DNA of 64,000 nt from Magnetospirillum gryphiswaldense MSR-1 v2 (GCF_000513295.1 NC_023065.1:4093001-4157000), one strand, 5' to 3'. Positions 32,909 through 43,580 are shown, counted from the stretch's first letter. A program made the numbers and translations. Notes: generated from the letters alone by a model not told the origin.

Positions 32909-34684
32909 TCATCGAGCGGCGGCGGCGTCATCGATGATCAACTGCACCGAGTTGTTGCCCTGCCAGCTATCCACCCGCAACGTGCCGGCCAGGTGGAAGG
33001 TGCGACCCTGGCCGCCCAGCAGGGTCAGGCCCATTTCGCTGTCGGCGGCGCGGAAGGCGATGGCCTTCAGCCGTTGGCCGCCGGCGCTTTGCGCGATGAT
33101 GCGGATATGGCCGCTGCCGACCACGTCGGCCTTGACCACGCGGGCGCCGGTGACGGCGAAGCGGGGTTCCGGGTTGCCGGCGCCGAAGGGGCCAAGCTGT
33201 TTCAGGGTTTCCACCAAATCCACCGTGGCCCCCGCCGCGTCGATGGCACCGTCCAGGTCCAGCACCGGCACCAGCTCGCCCGTCAACTGGGCTTGCAGGC
33301 GATCGGCCAGGAAAGCGCGGAAGTCGCCCAAGCGGTCGCGCATCACCGTAAAGCCGGCGGCCATGGCATGACCGCCGCCAGCCTTCAACAGGCCCTGCTG
33401 GCGGGCGGCGATGATGGCGCAGCCCAGGTCAAGGCCGGTGACCGAGCGGCCCGAGCCCTTGCCCTCGTCGCCGTCCAAGGCGATGACGCAGGCTGGTCGG
33501 CCATAGCGTTCCTTCAGCCGACCGGCGACGATGCCGATGACGCCGGGGTGCCAATTCTCGCCCGCCGCCACCACCAGGGGCAGGCCGTCGTCGTCGCGCC
33601 CTTCCACCTGTTCGATGGCTTCCAGCAGCACGGCGGCTTCGATTTCCTGGCGTTCCTTGTTGTAGCCGTCCAATTGGCGGGCGATGTCGGCGGCCAGAAG
33701 CGGGTCGTGGGTGGACAACAGGCGCGAGCCCAGCGCCGACTGGCCGACCCGCCCACCGGCATTGACGCGAGGCCCCAGCACATAACCCAGGTGATAGGAA
33801 TCCGGACGTTCCTTGATGCCGGCCACGTCGGACAATGCTGCCAGCCCCACATTGGCGCGCTTGGCCATCACCTTCAGCCCCTGGGTGACCAGGGCGCGGT
33901 TGACGCCCCACAGCGGCACCACGTCGCACACCGTGCCCAGGGCGACCACGTCCAGCCATTGCAGCAGGTCAGGGGCGGGACGGGCAGGACCGTACCAGCC
34001 CGCTTCCTTCAGTACCCGGTTGACCGCCACCACCACCAGGAAGGTGACGCCGACGGCGGCCAGATGGCCGTGCGGACTGTCGTCGTCCAGGCGTTTGGGG
34101 TTGATGATGGCGAAGGCCCGGGGCAGGTGTGGTTCGGCTTCATGATGGTCGACGACGATGACGTCGATGCCGGCCTCGGCGGCGCCCTCCAGCGGGTCGA
34201 AGGCGGTGGTGCCGCAATCCACCGTCACCACCACTTTGGCCCCTTGCGCCGCCAGTTTCAGCAATGCCGGCAGGTTGGGGCCATAGCCTTCGCTCATGCG
34301 GTCGGGGATATGCACCAGGGCGGTGGCGCCGATGGCGGTCAGAAAGGTGTTGAGCAGCGCCGACGAGGTGGCGCCGTCGACGTCGTAATCACCGAAGATG
34401 CCGATGGGTTCCCCCGTCATCACCGCGCTGGCGATACGGGCGGCGGCCTTGTCCATGTCCTTCAGGTGGCTGGGATCGGGCAGCAGGGCACGCAGGGTGG
34501 GGGAGAGGAAGGTTTCCGCCTCGTCCAGGCCGATGCCGCGTGCCGCCAGCACCCGGCCGATGATTTCCGGCAGGGCCAGGCGTTGCGACAAGGTGGCGGC
34601 CAAGCGTTCGTCGCCGCCGCTGGATTGCCAGCGCCGCCCGGTCAGCGAACGCTCGACCCCCAGGAAGGCAGCGTCGGCATGCAT
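32909..34684 (-). CDS. recJ: Single-stranded-DNA exonuclease RecJ
   Basis: 591 residues, typical length. RecJ degrades single-stranded DNA 5' to 3' in recombination and mismatch repair. DHH-family motifs are present: IFGDYDVDGATSSALL, VVTVDCGTTA, IVVDHHEAEPHLP, and the DHHA1 GGHAMAAGF. The C-terminal OB-like domain follows (residues about 465-590). It is the last gene of the alaC-hom-glpX-recJ run, with 4 bases between it and glpX. Start ATG 34684. Confidence 0.96.
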   Translation of the reverse strand: MHADAAFLGVERSLTGRRWQSSGGDERLAATLSQRLALPEIIGRVLAARGIGLDEAETFLSPTLRALLPDPSHLKDMDKAAARIASAVMTGEPIGIFGDYDVDGATSSALLNTFLTAIGATALVHIPDRMSEGYGPNLPALLKLAAQGAKVVVTVDCGTTAFDPLEGAAEAGIDVIVVDHHEAEPHLPRAFAIINPKRLDDDSPHGHLAAVGVTFLVVVAVNRVLKEAGWYGPARPAPDLLQWLDVVALGTVCDVVPLWGVNRALVTQGLKVMAKRANVGLAALSDVAGIKERPDSYHLGYVLGPRVNAGGRVGQSALGSRLLSTHDPLLAADIARQLDGYNKERQEIEAAVLLEAIEQVEGRDDDGLPLVVAAGENWHPGVIGIVAGRLKERYGRPACVIALDGDEGKGSGRSVTGLDLGCAIIAARQQGLLKAGGGHAMAAGFTVMRDRLGDFRAFLADRLQAQLTGELVPVLDLDGAIDAAGATVDLVETLKQLGPFGAGNPEPRFAVTGARVVKADVVGSGHIRIIAQSAGGQRLKAIAFRAADSEMGLTLLGGQGRTFHLAGTLRVDSWQGNNSVQLIIDDAAAAR

Positions 34685-34688
34685 GGCC

Positions 34689-35690
34689 TTAATCCTGATG
34701 CAATTGGGCGTGGCGGGTGAAATCGTGCTGGGACGTGATGGTCCGCAGCGTGCCGGTGGCCGAGCGCATGACCAGGGAATGGCTGGTCGCCCCGCCCGAG
34801 CGCAGGCGAATGCCGGCCAGGATGTTGCCGTCGGTGATGCCGGTGGCGGCGAACATCACCTCGCCCTTGACCATGTCGTCGATGGTCCATTGGGCGCGCG
34901 GGTCGGTAATGCCGGCAGCCCGCGCCTTGGCCCGGTCGTCGTCGCTGCGCAGCAGCAGGCGGCATTGCATCTGCCCGCCCAGGCATTTCAGTCCGGCGGC
35001 AGCCAGCACGCCCTCGGCGGCGCCGCCCGATCCCATGTACAGGTCGATGCCGGTCTGGGGCAAGCCGACGGCGATGGCGCCCGAGACGTCGCCGTCGTCG
35101 ATCAGCACCACGCGGGCGCCGGCCTCGTAGATGCGGCCCAGCAGATCGGCGTGGCGCGGGCGGTCCAGCATGCAGACGGTGAGGTCGGCGACCGCCACGC
35201 CCTTGGCGGCGGCGACGTTGAGCAGATTGTCCTCGGGGGTCACGCTCAGGTCGATGACGCCCTGGGGCAGGCCCGGTCCCACCGCCAGCTTTTCCATATA
35301 GGCATCGGCGGGAACGTGCAGAAAAGACCCTTCTTGGGTGGCGGCGACCACCGAGATGGCGTTGTGGCTGCCCTTGGCGCAGATGGTCGCGCCTTCGATC
35401 GGCGTGAGGACGATATCCACCTTGGGGCCGGTGCCGGTGCCGACCTTGTCGCCGTTGGATAGCGTGATGGCGCCGCTGCCGTTGACCAGGCGGCCATCCA
35501 TGGACAGGCTGTTGAGCGCTTGGCGCATGGCCTCGGTGGCGGCTTCATCGGCGGCTTTTTCATCGCCGCGACCGATCCAGCGCGAGGCGGCCAAGGCGCT
35601 GGCCTCGGTGACGCGGACCACTTCCAGGGCCAAGTTGCGGTCCAAGGCATGCGGCGGCGGAACGAAGACGCGGTTGGGCATGGCGCTCAC
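34689..35690 (-). CDS. glpX: Fructose-1,6-bisphosphatase class II
   Basis: 333 residues. Converts fructose-1,6-bisphosphate to fructose-6-phosphate for gluconeogenesis. GlpX-specific stretches include RWIGRGDEKAADEAATEAMR, a metal-site segment with IVLTPIEGATICAKG, and DLYMGSGGAAEGVLAAAGLKCLGGQMQCRL. In photosynthetic and autotrophic relatives the same family also acts on sedoheptulose-1,7-bisphosphate. Its ATG overlaps the hom stop codon, showing translational coupling. Confidence 0.94.
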   Translation of the reverse strand: MSAMPNRVFVPPPHALDRNLALEVVRVTEASALAASRWIGRGDEKAADEAATEAMRQALNSLSMDGRLVNGSGAITLSNGDKVGTGTGPKVDIVLTPIEGATICAKGSHNAISVVAATQEGSFLHVPADAYMEKLAVGPGLPQGVIDLSVTPEDNLLNVAAAKGVAVADLTVCMLDRPRHADLLGRIYEAGARVVLIDDGDVSGAIAVGLPQTGIDLYMGSGGAAEGVLAAAGLKCLGGQMQCRLLLRSDDDRAKARAAGITDPRAQWTIDDMVKGEVMFAATGITDGNILAGIRLRSGGATSHSLVMRSATGTLRTITSQHDFTRHAQLHQD

Positions 35691-36979
35691 ATATGTTCGA
35701 TGCGGATCAGGCGCGGCGGCTCGACCACCGCGTCAAGCGCGGCGATGCGGGCGACGGCGCGGTTCATGTCGGCTTCCACCGTATCATGCAGGGTCATGAC
35801 CATGGGCACGGTTTCGCCCGGTGCCCGGCCCGGCTGGATCATCTGCTCCACCGACACGCCCTCGGCCCGCAAGGCCTGGGCGACGTCGGCCAACACGCCG
35901 GGGCGGTCCAGCACCATCAGGCGCATGTAATAGGCGCCCTGACGGCGTTCCATGGCGGCGATGCCCTTGGCCGCCAGCGCGCCCACCGGCACGCCGAAGA
36001 CCGGCGAGCGATTGCCGCGCGCGATGTCGATGATGTCGGCGGCGACGGCCGAGGCGGTGGGGCCAGCGCCGGCACCGCGGCCTTCATAGATGGAACGGCC
36101 GACGAAATCGCCCTCGGCGACCACGGCGTTGAAGACGCCGTCGACGGTGGCGATGGGGGTGGTGACCGGCACCATGCACGGATGGACGCGCTGCTCGATG
36201 CCGTGATCGGTGGCTTGGGCGATGCCCAACAGCTTGATGCGATAGCCCAGCTTGTCGGCGAAATCGATATCCACCGCCGAGACGTGGCGGATACCTTCCA
36301 CGTACATGGAGGCGAAGTCCACCGGGGTGGCGAAGGCCAGACTGGTCAGGATCGACAGCTTGTGGGCGGCATCGACGCCGTCGATATCGAAGCTGGGATC
36401 GGCCTCGGCATAGCCCAGGGCCTGGGCCTCGGCCAGCACGTCGGCGAAGTCACGCCCGGTTTCGCGCATGGTGGTCAGGATATAATTGCAGGTGCCGTTC
36501 AAGATGCCGGTGACCCGCGACAGGCTGTTGCCGGCCAGACCTTCCTTCAGCGCCTTGATGATGGGGATGCCGCCGGCAACGGCGGCCTCGAAGCCGAGGG
36601 CCACACCCTTGGCCTCGGCGGCACCGGCCAGGGCGACGCCGTGATGGGCCAGCAACGCCTTGTTGGCGGTGACCACGTGCAGGCCGCGGGTGATGGCGGT
36701 TTCCACCACTTGGCGGGCGATGCCCTCGGACCCGCCGATGACTTCGACGATGACGTCGGCGTCGGCCTTGGCGGCCATCTGGGCCGCGTCATCGTACCAC
36801 GCAACATCCGCCCCGATGACGATGCCGCGATCACGATTGCGGTCGCGGGCGGAAATTGCGGTGACCACGATGGGGCGACCGGCACGGGCGGCGATGATGC
36901 CCGCATTGTCGGACAACAGTTTGACCAGTCCGGCGCCCACGGTGCCCAGACCGGCAACAGCGATTTTCAAGGGTTTCAT
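35687..36979 (-). CDS. hom: Homoserine dehydrogenase
   Basis: 430 residues from ATG 36979, which starts the Rossmann fold (MKPLKIAVAGLGTVGAG). The frame stays open 62 codons further upstream without homology. It reduces aspartate semialdehyde to homoserine for Thr, Met and Ile. A catalytic domain (TGILNGTCNYIL, ADPSFDIDGVDAAHKL with conserved Asp/Lys) is followed by a C-terminal ACT domain (YYMRLMVLDRPGVLADVAQAL), the usual site of threonine feedback control. It lies one base after the aminotransferase gene. Confidence 0.96.
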   Translation of the reverse strand: MKPLKIAVAGLGTVGAGLVKLLSDNAGIIAARAGRPIVVTAISARDRNRDRGIVIGADVAWYDDAAQMAAKADADVIVEVIGGSEGIARQVVETAITRGLHVVTANKALLAHHGVALAGAAEAKGVALGFEAAVAGGIPIIKALKEGLAGNSLSRVTGILNGTCNYILTTMRETGRDFADVLAEAQALGYAEADPSFDIDGVDAAHKLSILTSLAFATPVDFASMYVEGIRHVSAVDIDFADKLGYRIKLLGIAQATDHGIEQRVHPCMVPVTTPIATVDGVFNAVVAEGDFVGRSIYEGRGAGAGPTASAVAADIIDIARGNRSPVFGVPVGALAAKGIAAMERRQGAYYMRLMVLDRPGVLADVAQALRAEGVSVEQMIQPGRAPGETVPMVMTLHDTVEADMNRAVARIAALDAVVEPPRLIRIEHM

Positions 36980-36980
36980 A

Positions 36981-38210
36981 TCAGCCAACCACCGCGCGTT
37001 GCTTTTCCGATTCTTCCAGGACCTTATCGTAATTGCCCAGGAAGGACTTGATGTTGCGCACCGCCTGACGGGTGCGCTGGATGTTTTCCACCAGCCCGAT
37101 ACGGACGAAATTGTCGCCGTATTCGCCGAAGCCGATGCCGGGCGCCACCGCCACCTGGGCTTCACGCATCAAGAGCTTGGAAAATTCCAAGGATCCCAGA
37201 TGGGCGAAGGCCGGCGGAATGGGGGCCCAGGCGAACATGGTGGCCGGCGGGCTGGGAACGTTCCAGCCGGCGGCGTGCAAGCCTTCGATCAGGACGTCGC
37301 GGCGGCCTTTGTAGAGCTGGCGGATGTCCTCGACGCAATCCTGCGGCCCGTTCAGGGCGGCGGTGGCGGCCACCTGGATGGGGGTGAAGGCACCGTAATC
37401 CAGGTAGGATTTGATGCGGCCCAGGGCGCCGATCAGCTTTTTGTTGCCGGCGGCGAAACCGATGCGCCAGCCCGGCATGTTGTAGGTCTTGGACATGGAG
37501 GTGAATTCCACCGCGATATCCTTGGCCCCCGGCACCTGCAGGATCGACGGCGGCGGCGCCACGTCGAAATAAATCTCGGAATAGGCCAGATCCGACAGGA
37601 TCCAGATGCCGTGATGACGGCAGAAATCCACCACCTGTCCATAAAAGTCCAGATCGGCCAGCAGGGCGGTGGGGTTGCTGGGATAGTTCAGCACCAGGGC
37701 GATGGGCTTGGGCACCGAGTGACGGACGGCGCGGTCAAGGGCGCGCAGGAACTCGGCATCGGGGGTCACCGGCACATAGCGGCACGAGCCGCCGGCGATG
37801 ATGAAGCCGTAAGGGTGGATGGGATAGCTGGGATTGGGCACCAAAACCACGTCGCCGGGGCTGGTGATGGCGTTGGCCAGATTGGCCAAGCCTTCCTTCG
37901 AGCCCAAGGTGACGATGCATTCGCTTTCCTGGTCCAGCTCGACGTCGAAGCGGCGCTGGTAATAGGCGCACAGCGCTTTTCGCAGGCCGGGGATGCCGCG
38001 GCTCATGGAATAGCGGTGGGCGCGCGGGTTGCGGGCGGCTTCCACCAGCTTTTCAACGATGTGGGGGGGCGTCGGCTGATCGGGGTTGCCCATGCCGAAA
38101 TCGATGATGTCGTCGCCGGCGGCGCGGGCGCGCGCCTTCATGGCGTTGACTTCGGCGAAGACATAGGGGGGCAGCCGCTTGATGCGATGGAATTCCTGCT
38201 CGGTGCTCAT
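36981..38210 (-). CDS. alaC: Pyridoxal-phosphate aminotransferase (AlaC/LL-DAP type)
   Basis: 409 residues from ATG 38210, which gives the standard N-terminus MSTEQEFHRIKRLPPYVFAEVN. The frame extends upstream without homology. A fold-type I class I/II aminotransferase: GNPDQPTPPHIV, the PLP-stacking region, NYPSNPTALLAD, SDLAYSEIYF and the Schiff-base Lys in EFTSMSKTYNMPGWRIGF. The group makes alanine from pyruvate and glutamate (AlaC) or acts on related substrates. Its place before hom suggests a link with aspartate-family or branched-chain amino acids. Confidence 0.9.
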   Translation of the reverse strand: MSTEQEFHRIKRLPPYVFAEVNAMKARARAAGDDIIDFGMGNPDQPTPPHIVEKLVEAARNPRAHRYSMSRGIPGLRKALCAYYQRRFDVELDQESECIVTLGSKEGLANLANAITSPGDVVLVPNPSYPIHPYGFIIAGGSCRYVPVTPDAEFLRALDRAVRHSVPKPIALVLNYPSNPTALLADLDFYGQVVDFCRHHGIWILSDLAYSEIYFDVAPPPSILQVPGAKDIAVEFTSMSKTYNMPGWRIGFAAGNKKLIGALGRIKSYLDYGAFTPIQVAATAALNGPQDCVEDIRQLYKGRRDVLIEGLHAAGWNVPSPPATMFAWAPIPPAFAHLGSLEFSKLLMREAQVAVAPGIGFGEYGDNFVRIGLVENIQRTRQAVRNIKSFLGNYDKVLEESEKQRAVVG

Positions 38211-38344
38211 GACGCCAGTCGCTTTCCCATTGGGGACGGAACGGAAGAGACCATATCTAGCGCGGGCAGGGCCAAGATGCGACAGCTTTTTGGCAAAATC
38301 GGGCATGCGCGGACGGTGGGGCTGCCGCCCGCGCATGGGCCCGC

Positions 38345-40033
38345 TCAGGCGGCTTTGACGTCGGTGAGGAAACGGTCGACGATGGATTTCAGCTCGACCG
38401 ATTCCCGGCTCAGCGATTGGGCGGCGGCCAGCACCTCTTCCGCCGATATGCCGGTTTCCGACGCCGCCTGACTGACCGAGCCGATATTGGACGACACCTC
38501 CTGGGTGCCGCTGGCGGCCTGCTGGATATTGCGGGCGATCTCGGCGGTGGCGGCGGATTGTTCCTCGACCGCTGCGGCGATGGCGCCGGCGATCTGGTTG
38601 ATCTCGGTGATGCGTCCGACGATGCCTTCGATGGCGCGCACCGTCTGTACCGTGGCCGATTGCACCGAGGTGATCTGGGTGGTGATTTCCTCGGTCGCCT
38701 TGGCGGTTTGGTTGGCCAGCGACTTCACCTCGTTGGCGACCACGGCGAAACCCTTGCCGGCATCGCCGGCGCGGGCCGCCTCGATGGTGGCGTTCAAGGC
38801 CAGCAGATTGGTCTGACTGGCGATATTGGTGATCAGCCCGACTACCTCGCCGATGCGGGCCGAGGTCTCGGCCAGCGCCTTGACCGTGCTGTTGGTCTGC
38901 GCCGCGTCTTCGGCGGCGGCTTGCGATGCGGTGCTGGAGCGCTCCACCTGACGACCGATCTCGGCGATGGAGGCGGACAATTCCTCGGCGGCGGTGGCCA
39001 CCGTCTGCACGCTGGCCGAGGCCTGCTCGGTGGCGGCGGCGACCACGGTGGCTTGGCGGTTGGTTTGCTGGGCGTTGCCCGACATGGACTGGGCGGTGGC
39101 CTCCATCTCGGTGGCGGCGCCGGAAACGATGTTGAGCACGGCGGCGACCTGGGCATCGAATCGACCGGTCAGCCCGGTTACCGTTTCGGCCCGGCGCAAT
39201 TGCTCGGCCCGGCTCGCCTCTTGCTCGGCGGCCATCTGTTCGGCCCGGATCATGTTGTCCTTGAAGATCTGGACGGCGGCGGCCATGTCGCCCACTTCGT
39301 CGCCCCGGCCTTGGGCCGGGATGAGGACGGATTTGTCGCCGGCGGCCAGTTTGGTCATGGCGTCGGTCATGGCGACGATGGGGGTGCCGATGGCCGAACG
39401 CAACACCATGGCGGATACGGCCAGCAGCGCGACGATGACGATGCCGACCACAATCAAGGCCAGGCGCACGCTGTCGCCGGTGGCTTCAAGAGATTTCTTC
39501 GAGGCTTCGGCCCCCTGCTTGTTGATGCCCAGCAGGTTTTCCACTTCGTGGAGAGCTTCACGGAATTTGGGGCGGCTTTCCTGGGTCATGACATTTTGTG
39601 CCGCTTCGTTTTCATTTTTCCGCGACAGATCCAGCATCTTGGAGCTGACGCTCAGATAGGCGTCGATGTGTCCGCTCAGACGCTTGAAGGTTTGCCGTTC
39701 CTCGTCGGACGAGATCAGCTTTTCGTAAACAGCGCGGGCATGGGCGATTTGCGTCCCAAGTTCGACCACTTCGGTATCGACCTTGCGCATTTCGGCATCG
39801 TCGGTGGTCAGGATGTGTTGATATTCCACCCGCCGCAACGACAGCAGATCGGCTTTCAGGTCGTCGATGGCGGCGACGCTGGGCAGCCAATTGTCGGACA
39901 GGTCGTGGCCGGCCTTGTCCAGTTCGTTGATGCCCTTCAGGCTGAAGCCCATGGATACCAGCAGCAGTACCAGGATGGCGCCGAAAACTACCGCCAGTTT
40001 GGCGCCGATACGCAAATTGTTGATGAAAGTCAT
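38345..40033 (-). CDS. Methyl-accepting chemotaxis protein
   Basis: 562 residues from ATG 40033. One transmembrane segment near 10-32 and another near 190-210 bracket a periplasmic four-helix-bundle sensor ([37 protein letters not shown]). HAMP follows ([19 protein letters not shown]), then the signalling domain whose tip [42 protein letters not shown] is fully conserved. There is no C-terminal NWETF-type pentapeptide, so methylation would not need tethered CheR. Ligand unknown. Single gene. Confidence 0.94.
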   Translation of the reverse strand: MTFINNLRIGAKLAVVFGAILVLLLVSMGFSLKGINELDKAGHDLSDNWLPSVAAIDDLKADLLSLRRVEYQHILTTDDAEMRKVDTEVVELGTQIAHARAVYEKLISSDEERQTFKRLSGHIDAYLSVSSKMLDLSRKNENEAAQNVMTQESRPKFREALHEVENLLGINKQGAEASKKSLEATGDSVRLALIVVGIVIVALLAVSAMVLRSAIGTPIVAMTDAMTKLAAGDKSVLIPAQGRGDEVGDMAAAVQIFKDNMIRAEQMAAEQEASRAEQLRRAETVTGLTGRFDAQVAAVLNIVSGAATEMEATAQSMSGNAQQTNRQATVVAAATEQASASVQTVATAAEELSASIAEIGRQVERSSTASQAAAEDAAQTNSTVKALAETSARIGEVVGLITNIASQTNLLALNATIEAARAGDAGKGFAVVANEVKSLANQTAKATEEITTQITSVQSATVQTVRAIEGIVGRITEINQIAGAIAAAVEEQSAATAEIARNIQQAASGTQEVSSNIGSVSQAASETGISAEEVLAAAQSLSRESVELKSIVDRFLTDVKAA

Positions 40034-40129
40034 CGCTGTCGCCCCCAAAACGATACCGCCTCAGTTTGGGGATTATACGCCTGCAATCAGCGTGCGTCTG
40101 CGCTGTTTTCTTTTGATTTGTTATGTATA

Positions 40130-40444
40130 TCAGTCTCTTAGGTCTAGGATGCGTCCGACCAAAGTCGGAGCGGCCCCCCACTCACGCAAGGTCACCACCA
40201 TCGCTTCGGCGCAGAAATGGCGGGCGGCGTCACGGTCATAGCCGTCGGCCAGCAATTGGTCGTATTCGCTGTAGCGATGGCGCACGTGGCTGGTCAGGGC
40301 CAGCCAGGCGGCGGCCTGGGGCGAGCCGCTGCGCAGGCCGGGAGAATCCTCGGCCAGGTCAAGCACGGCTTCACGGTCAAAGGCGGGAATGGCCGGCGCC
40401 AGCACCGCCAAGGCCTCGGCGATGGCGGCGCGGCGTTGGTTCAA
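40130..40444 (-). CDS. DUF2293-type protein
   Basis: 104 residues from a TTG at 40444, the first possible start after an in-frame stop. The end pattern TSHVRHRYSEYDQLLADGYDRDAARHF and VTLREWG fits DUF2293, a family of unknown function. It begins one base past the stop of the OmpA-like lipoprotein gene, so the two are probably cotranscribed. Confidence 0.65.
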   Translation of the reverse strand: MNQRRAAIAEALAVLAPAIPAFDREAVLDLAEDSPGLRSGSPQAAAWLALTSHVRHRYSEYDQLLADGYDRDAARHFCAEAMVVTLREWGAAPTLVGRILDLRD

Positions 40445-40445
40445 A

Positions 40446-41465
40446 TCACATCACGTCAAGATAGACTTGGGCGCCGTCCTGGCCATATTCGGCCATGGCG
40501 GCAACCATGATCTTGGACGCGGGAATGCCGCGGCGGTTCAGTTCGCGGGCCACCGCGTCGGCACGGTCCTGCGACGCATCCAGGCCGCCGATCAACTGAT
40601 AGCCACCCTGGCGCGGAGACGGGGCGAAACCGACGACGCGGACCACGCCCTTGGTCTGCTTGTACAGGCGGACCACCTCGCCGATGGCGGCCTTGTCGGC
40701 GCGCGACAGGGCAGCACCGGATTCGAACTGCACCGAGGCCACCTGGAATGATGCCGCCGGCTCATGGGTGGGCAGCGGCGCGGCAAAGCCCTTGCCGCCG
40801 CCGACGCTGGCTTTGGTGGCCTTTTTGGCCGAACCCGGCGGAACCAGATGGATGGGGGCATCGTCGCCATAAGCGACGTGGCTGGCATGGGGCATCTCGA
40901 CCATGCCGGGGCGCACCACTTGCTGGGCCGATTCGGCCAGACGCATTTCGTATTGCTGCTGCAACCGCTTGGGCCGGCCCGGAATGGCCACGGTTTCCGG
41001 GACGTCGGCGGGCGGCGGCGGCGTCATGTTCATGGCTGCGGGCGGGGCATCGGGGCTGCTATTGGCGCGGCCAGCAGCATTTTGTCCGGCAGCGGTCAAG
41101 GGTGCCGCCTGGATGGCCGAGGCCGGGGTGTTGGCGGCGGCGACCTGGGTTTGCTCTGCGGTCTGGGTGCGTCGTGCCAGCGGACGGGTGGGGGCGACCT
41201 CGCGCCGGATCGGCTCGGCGTATTGGGCATTGCCACGGTCGGCCACCAGACCCTTGGGGGTGGTCTTGCGGTTCTCGGCGGTGGGGACCGGCTTGTTGTC
41301 CGCCTTGGCAGCGGTGCTGGGCTTGGCCACCGGCGCCGGCTCATCCTTGCCGGTGACGAAGTCGCGGGTGCCCTTGTACCATTCGACCGGATTGACGGCA
41401 TCGGGAACCGTCGAGCATGCGGACAGCGCGGTGAGCAGCAGAAGGCTGCGGCCCCACACACGCAT
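40446..41465 (-). CDS. OmpA-like lipoprotein with Ala/Pro-rich linker
   Basis: About 339 residues from ATG 41465, chosen because it starts a lipoprotein signal (LLLLTALSAC, Cys about 16). An earlier ATG (41510) would put 15 polar residues before it. A long low-complexity Ala/Pro/Thr linker (about 40-200) leads to a C-terminal OmpA-like peptidoglycan-binding domain: VASVQFESGAALSRADKAAI, VVRVVGFAP, and DASQDRADAVARELNRRGIPASKI. It probably links outer membrane to cell wall. The canonical Asp/Arg pair is only partly kept, so binding strength is uncertain. Confidence 0.72.
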   Translation of the reverse strand: MRVWGRSLLLLTALSACSTVPDAVNPVEWYKGTRDFVTGKDEPAPVAKPSTAAKADNKPVPTAENRKTTPKGLVADRGNAQYAEPIRREVAPTRPLARRTQTAEQTQVAAANTPASAIQAAPLTAAGQNAAGRANSSPDAPPAAMNMTPPPPADVPETVAIPGRPKRLQQQYEMRLAESAQQVVRPGMVEMPHASHVAYGDDAPIHLVPPGSAKKATKASVGGGKGFAAPLPTHEPAASFQVASVQFESGAALSRADKAAIGEVVRLYKQTKGVVRVVGFAPSPRQGGYQLIGGLDASQDRADAVARELNRRGIPASKIMVAAMAEYGQDGAQVYLDVM

Positions 41466-41729
41466 AGTGTTCGGAAAACCTGCGTCTTTCCGCACGAAAT
41501 TACCAGTCATGGTCTGACCACCCACCCCTGAAGACATGGAAAAATGGCTTGCTACCACTCTTTACGGCAAGTTCACGTTTAACAGGGCAGCGAAGGAAAG
41601 TATATAGGGCTATGGGGGGTGATGAGGCGTGATCCATGCCTTGCTGCCCATGACGGCAAAATCCCCCCGCCAAGGGTGGCCGCACGGTTGCGCGGACGCT
41701 GTTTTCAGTCGCTGTAACGAGGAATTCAT

Positions 41730-43523
41730 ATGGCCGAGGAAAAGGGCGCTGACGTCAAGGTGATCGACCCCGCCGAACTGTCGCAGGCTATGGCCAACAT
41801 CGCCGAGCGCTCGCAGCGCATCGTCGCCGATTTCGTCGCCCGTCAGGCGGCGGAGCCCGGTCCGCAGAACTTCGACCCGCTTAACATCGGTAACGCCTTC
41901 ATGGAAATGACGGCGAAGATGATGAGCGACCCGGCCAAGCTGGTGGAAGCCAACCTGACGCTGTGGAACGATTATCTGTCCCTGTGGCAGAACACCGCCC
42001 GGCGCCTGATGGGCGAACATTCCGAGCCGGTGGCCAAACCCGAACCCGCCGACCGTCGCTTCAAGGACGAGATGTGGGAGGAGAACGAGGTCTTCGACTT
42101 CATCAAGCAATCCTATCTGCTGTCGGCCCGCTATATGCACGGGCTGGTGCACGGGGTCGAGGGGCTGGACGAGCACACGGCGCAGAAGGTGGATTTCTAT
42201 ACCCGCCAGTTCGTCGACGCCATGGCGCCCAGCAATTTCGTCCTCACCAACCCCGAGGTCTTGCGCACCACCATCGAATCGGGCGGTGAGAATCTGGTCA
42301 AGGGCCTGAACAACCTGCTGTCCGACCTGGAGCGCGGCAAGGGCAAGCTGTCCATCAAGATGACCGATTACGATGCCTTCAAGGTGGGCGAGAACATCGC
42401 CGTCACCCCCGGCAAGGTGGTCTATCAGAACGACCTGATGCAGTTGTTGCAGTTCAACCCGACCACCGAAACCGTGGTCGACCGTCCGCTTTTGATCGTG
42501 CCGCCGTGGATCAACAAGTATTACATCCTCGACCTGCGACCCAAGAACAGCTTCATCAAATGGGCGGTGGATCAGGGCCATACGGTGTTCGTCATCTCCT
42601 GGGTCAACCCGGATGAGCATCTGGCGGCCAAGGATTTCGGCGATTACATGCACGAAGGCCCGCTTGCCGCCATCAAGGCCATCGAGCAGGCCACCGGCCA
42701 CAAAGAGGTGAACGCGGTGGGCTATTGCCTGGGCGGCACGCTGACCGTGTGCACCTTGGCCTATATGGCGGCCAAGGGTTTGCCGGGCATTGCCAGCGCC
42801 ACCTTGTTCACCACCATGACCGATTTCTCGGAGCCGGGCGAACTGGGCATCTTCATCGATGAAGAGCAACTGGTCAGCCTGGAAGCCAAGATGAGCGAGC
42901 ATGGCTATCTGGATGGCCGCGACATGGCCATGACCTTCAACATGCTGCGCGCCAACGACCTGATCTGGTCGTTCGTGGTCAACAATTATCTGCTGGGCAA
43001 GGATCCGTTCCCGTTCGACCTGCTGTACTGGAATTCCGATTCCACCCGTATGCCGGCGGCCATGCACAGCTTCTATCTGCGCAAGATGTACCAGCAGAAC
43101 CTGCTGACCCAGCCGGGCGGCATTCAACTGGATGGTGTCGACATCGATCTGGGCAAGATCAAGACCCCCATCTACATGCTGTCGGCGCGTGAGGATCACA
43201 TCGCGCCGTGGAAGTCCACCTATGCCCTGACCCAGAATTCCGGTGGTCCGGTCAAGTTCGTGCTGGCGGCCTCGGGCCATATCGCCGGGGTGGTCAATCC
43301 GCCGGCGGCCAACAAGTACTGCTATTGGACCAACAACAAGAAGGTCAAGAATCCCGACACCTGGCTGAACGGCGCCACCCAGATGGAAGGATCGTGGTGG
43401 CCGGATTGGCACGCCTGGGCGACCAAGGGCACCAAGCCGGTGCCGGCGCGAACCCCCGGCGACGGCAAGCTTGCCATCGTCGAGGACGGTCCCGGCGCCT
43501 ATGTCAAGGAACGGGCGGTATAA
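41730..43523 (+). CDS. phaC: Class I poly(3-hydroxyalkanoate) synthase
   Basis: 597 residues, typical of class I PhaC. It polymerises (R)-3-hydroxyacyl-CoA into storage granules. The N-terminal domain (QAAEPGPQNFDPLNIGNAFMEM, TLWNDYLSLWQ) precedes an alpha/beta-hydrolase core with the lipase-like box GYCLGGT (catalytic Cys333), the following LSAREDHIAPWKSTY with catalytic Asp, and ASGHIAGVVNPP with the His. GAGGAATTC lies before the ATG. Single gene, with a strong terminator just downstream. Confidence 0.96.
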   Translation: MAEEKGADVKVIDPAELSQAMANIAERSQRIVADFVARQAAEPGPQNFDPLNIGNAFMEMTAKMMSDPAKLVEANLTLWNDYLSLWQNTARRLMGEHSEPVAKPEPADRRFKDEMWEENEVFDFIKQSYLLSARYMHGLVHGVEGLDEHTAQKVDFYTRQFVDAMAPSNFVLTNPEVLRTTIESGGENLVKGLNNLLSDLERGKGKLSIKMTDYDAFKVGENIAVTPGKVVYQNDLMQLLQFNPTTETVVDRPLLIVPPWINKYYILDLRPKNSFIKWAVDQGHTVFVISWVNPDEHLAAKDFGDYMHEGPLAAIKAIEQATGHKEVNAVGYCLGGTLTVCTLAYMAAKGLPGIASATLFTTMTDFSEPGELGIFIDEEQLVSLEAKMSEHGYLDGRDMAMTFNMLRANDLIWSFVVNNYLLGKDPFPFDLLYWNSDSTRMPAAMHSFYLRKMYQQNLLTQPGGIQLDGVDIDLGKIKTPIYMLSAREDHIAPWKSTYALTQNSGGPVKFVLAASGHIAGVVNPPAANKYCYWTNNKKVKNPDTWLNGATQMEGSWWPDWHAWATKGTKPVPARTPGDGKLAIVEDGPGAYVKERAV

Positions 43524-43580
43524 TCCTTAGGGGGGAAAGTCCGCCGAGTGAGACGACGGACTTTTTCACCGGTAAATAAA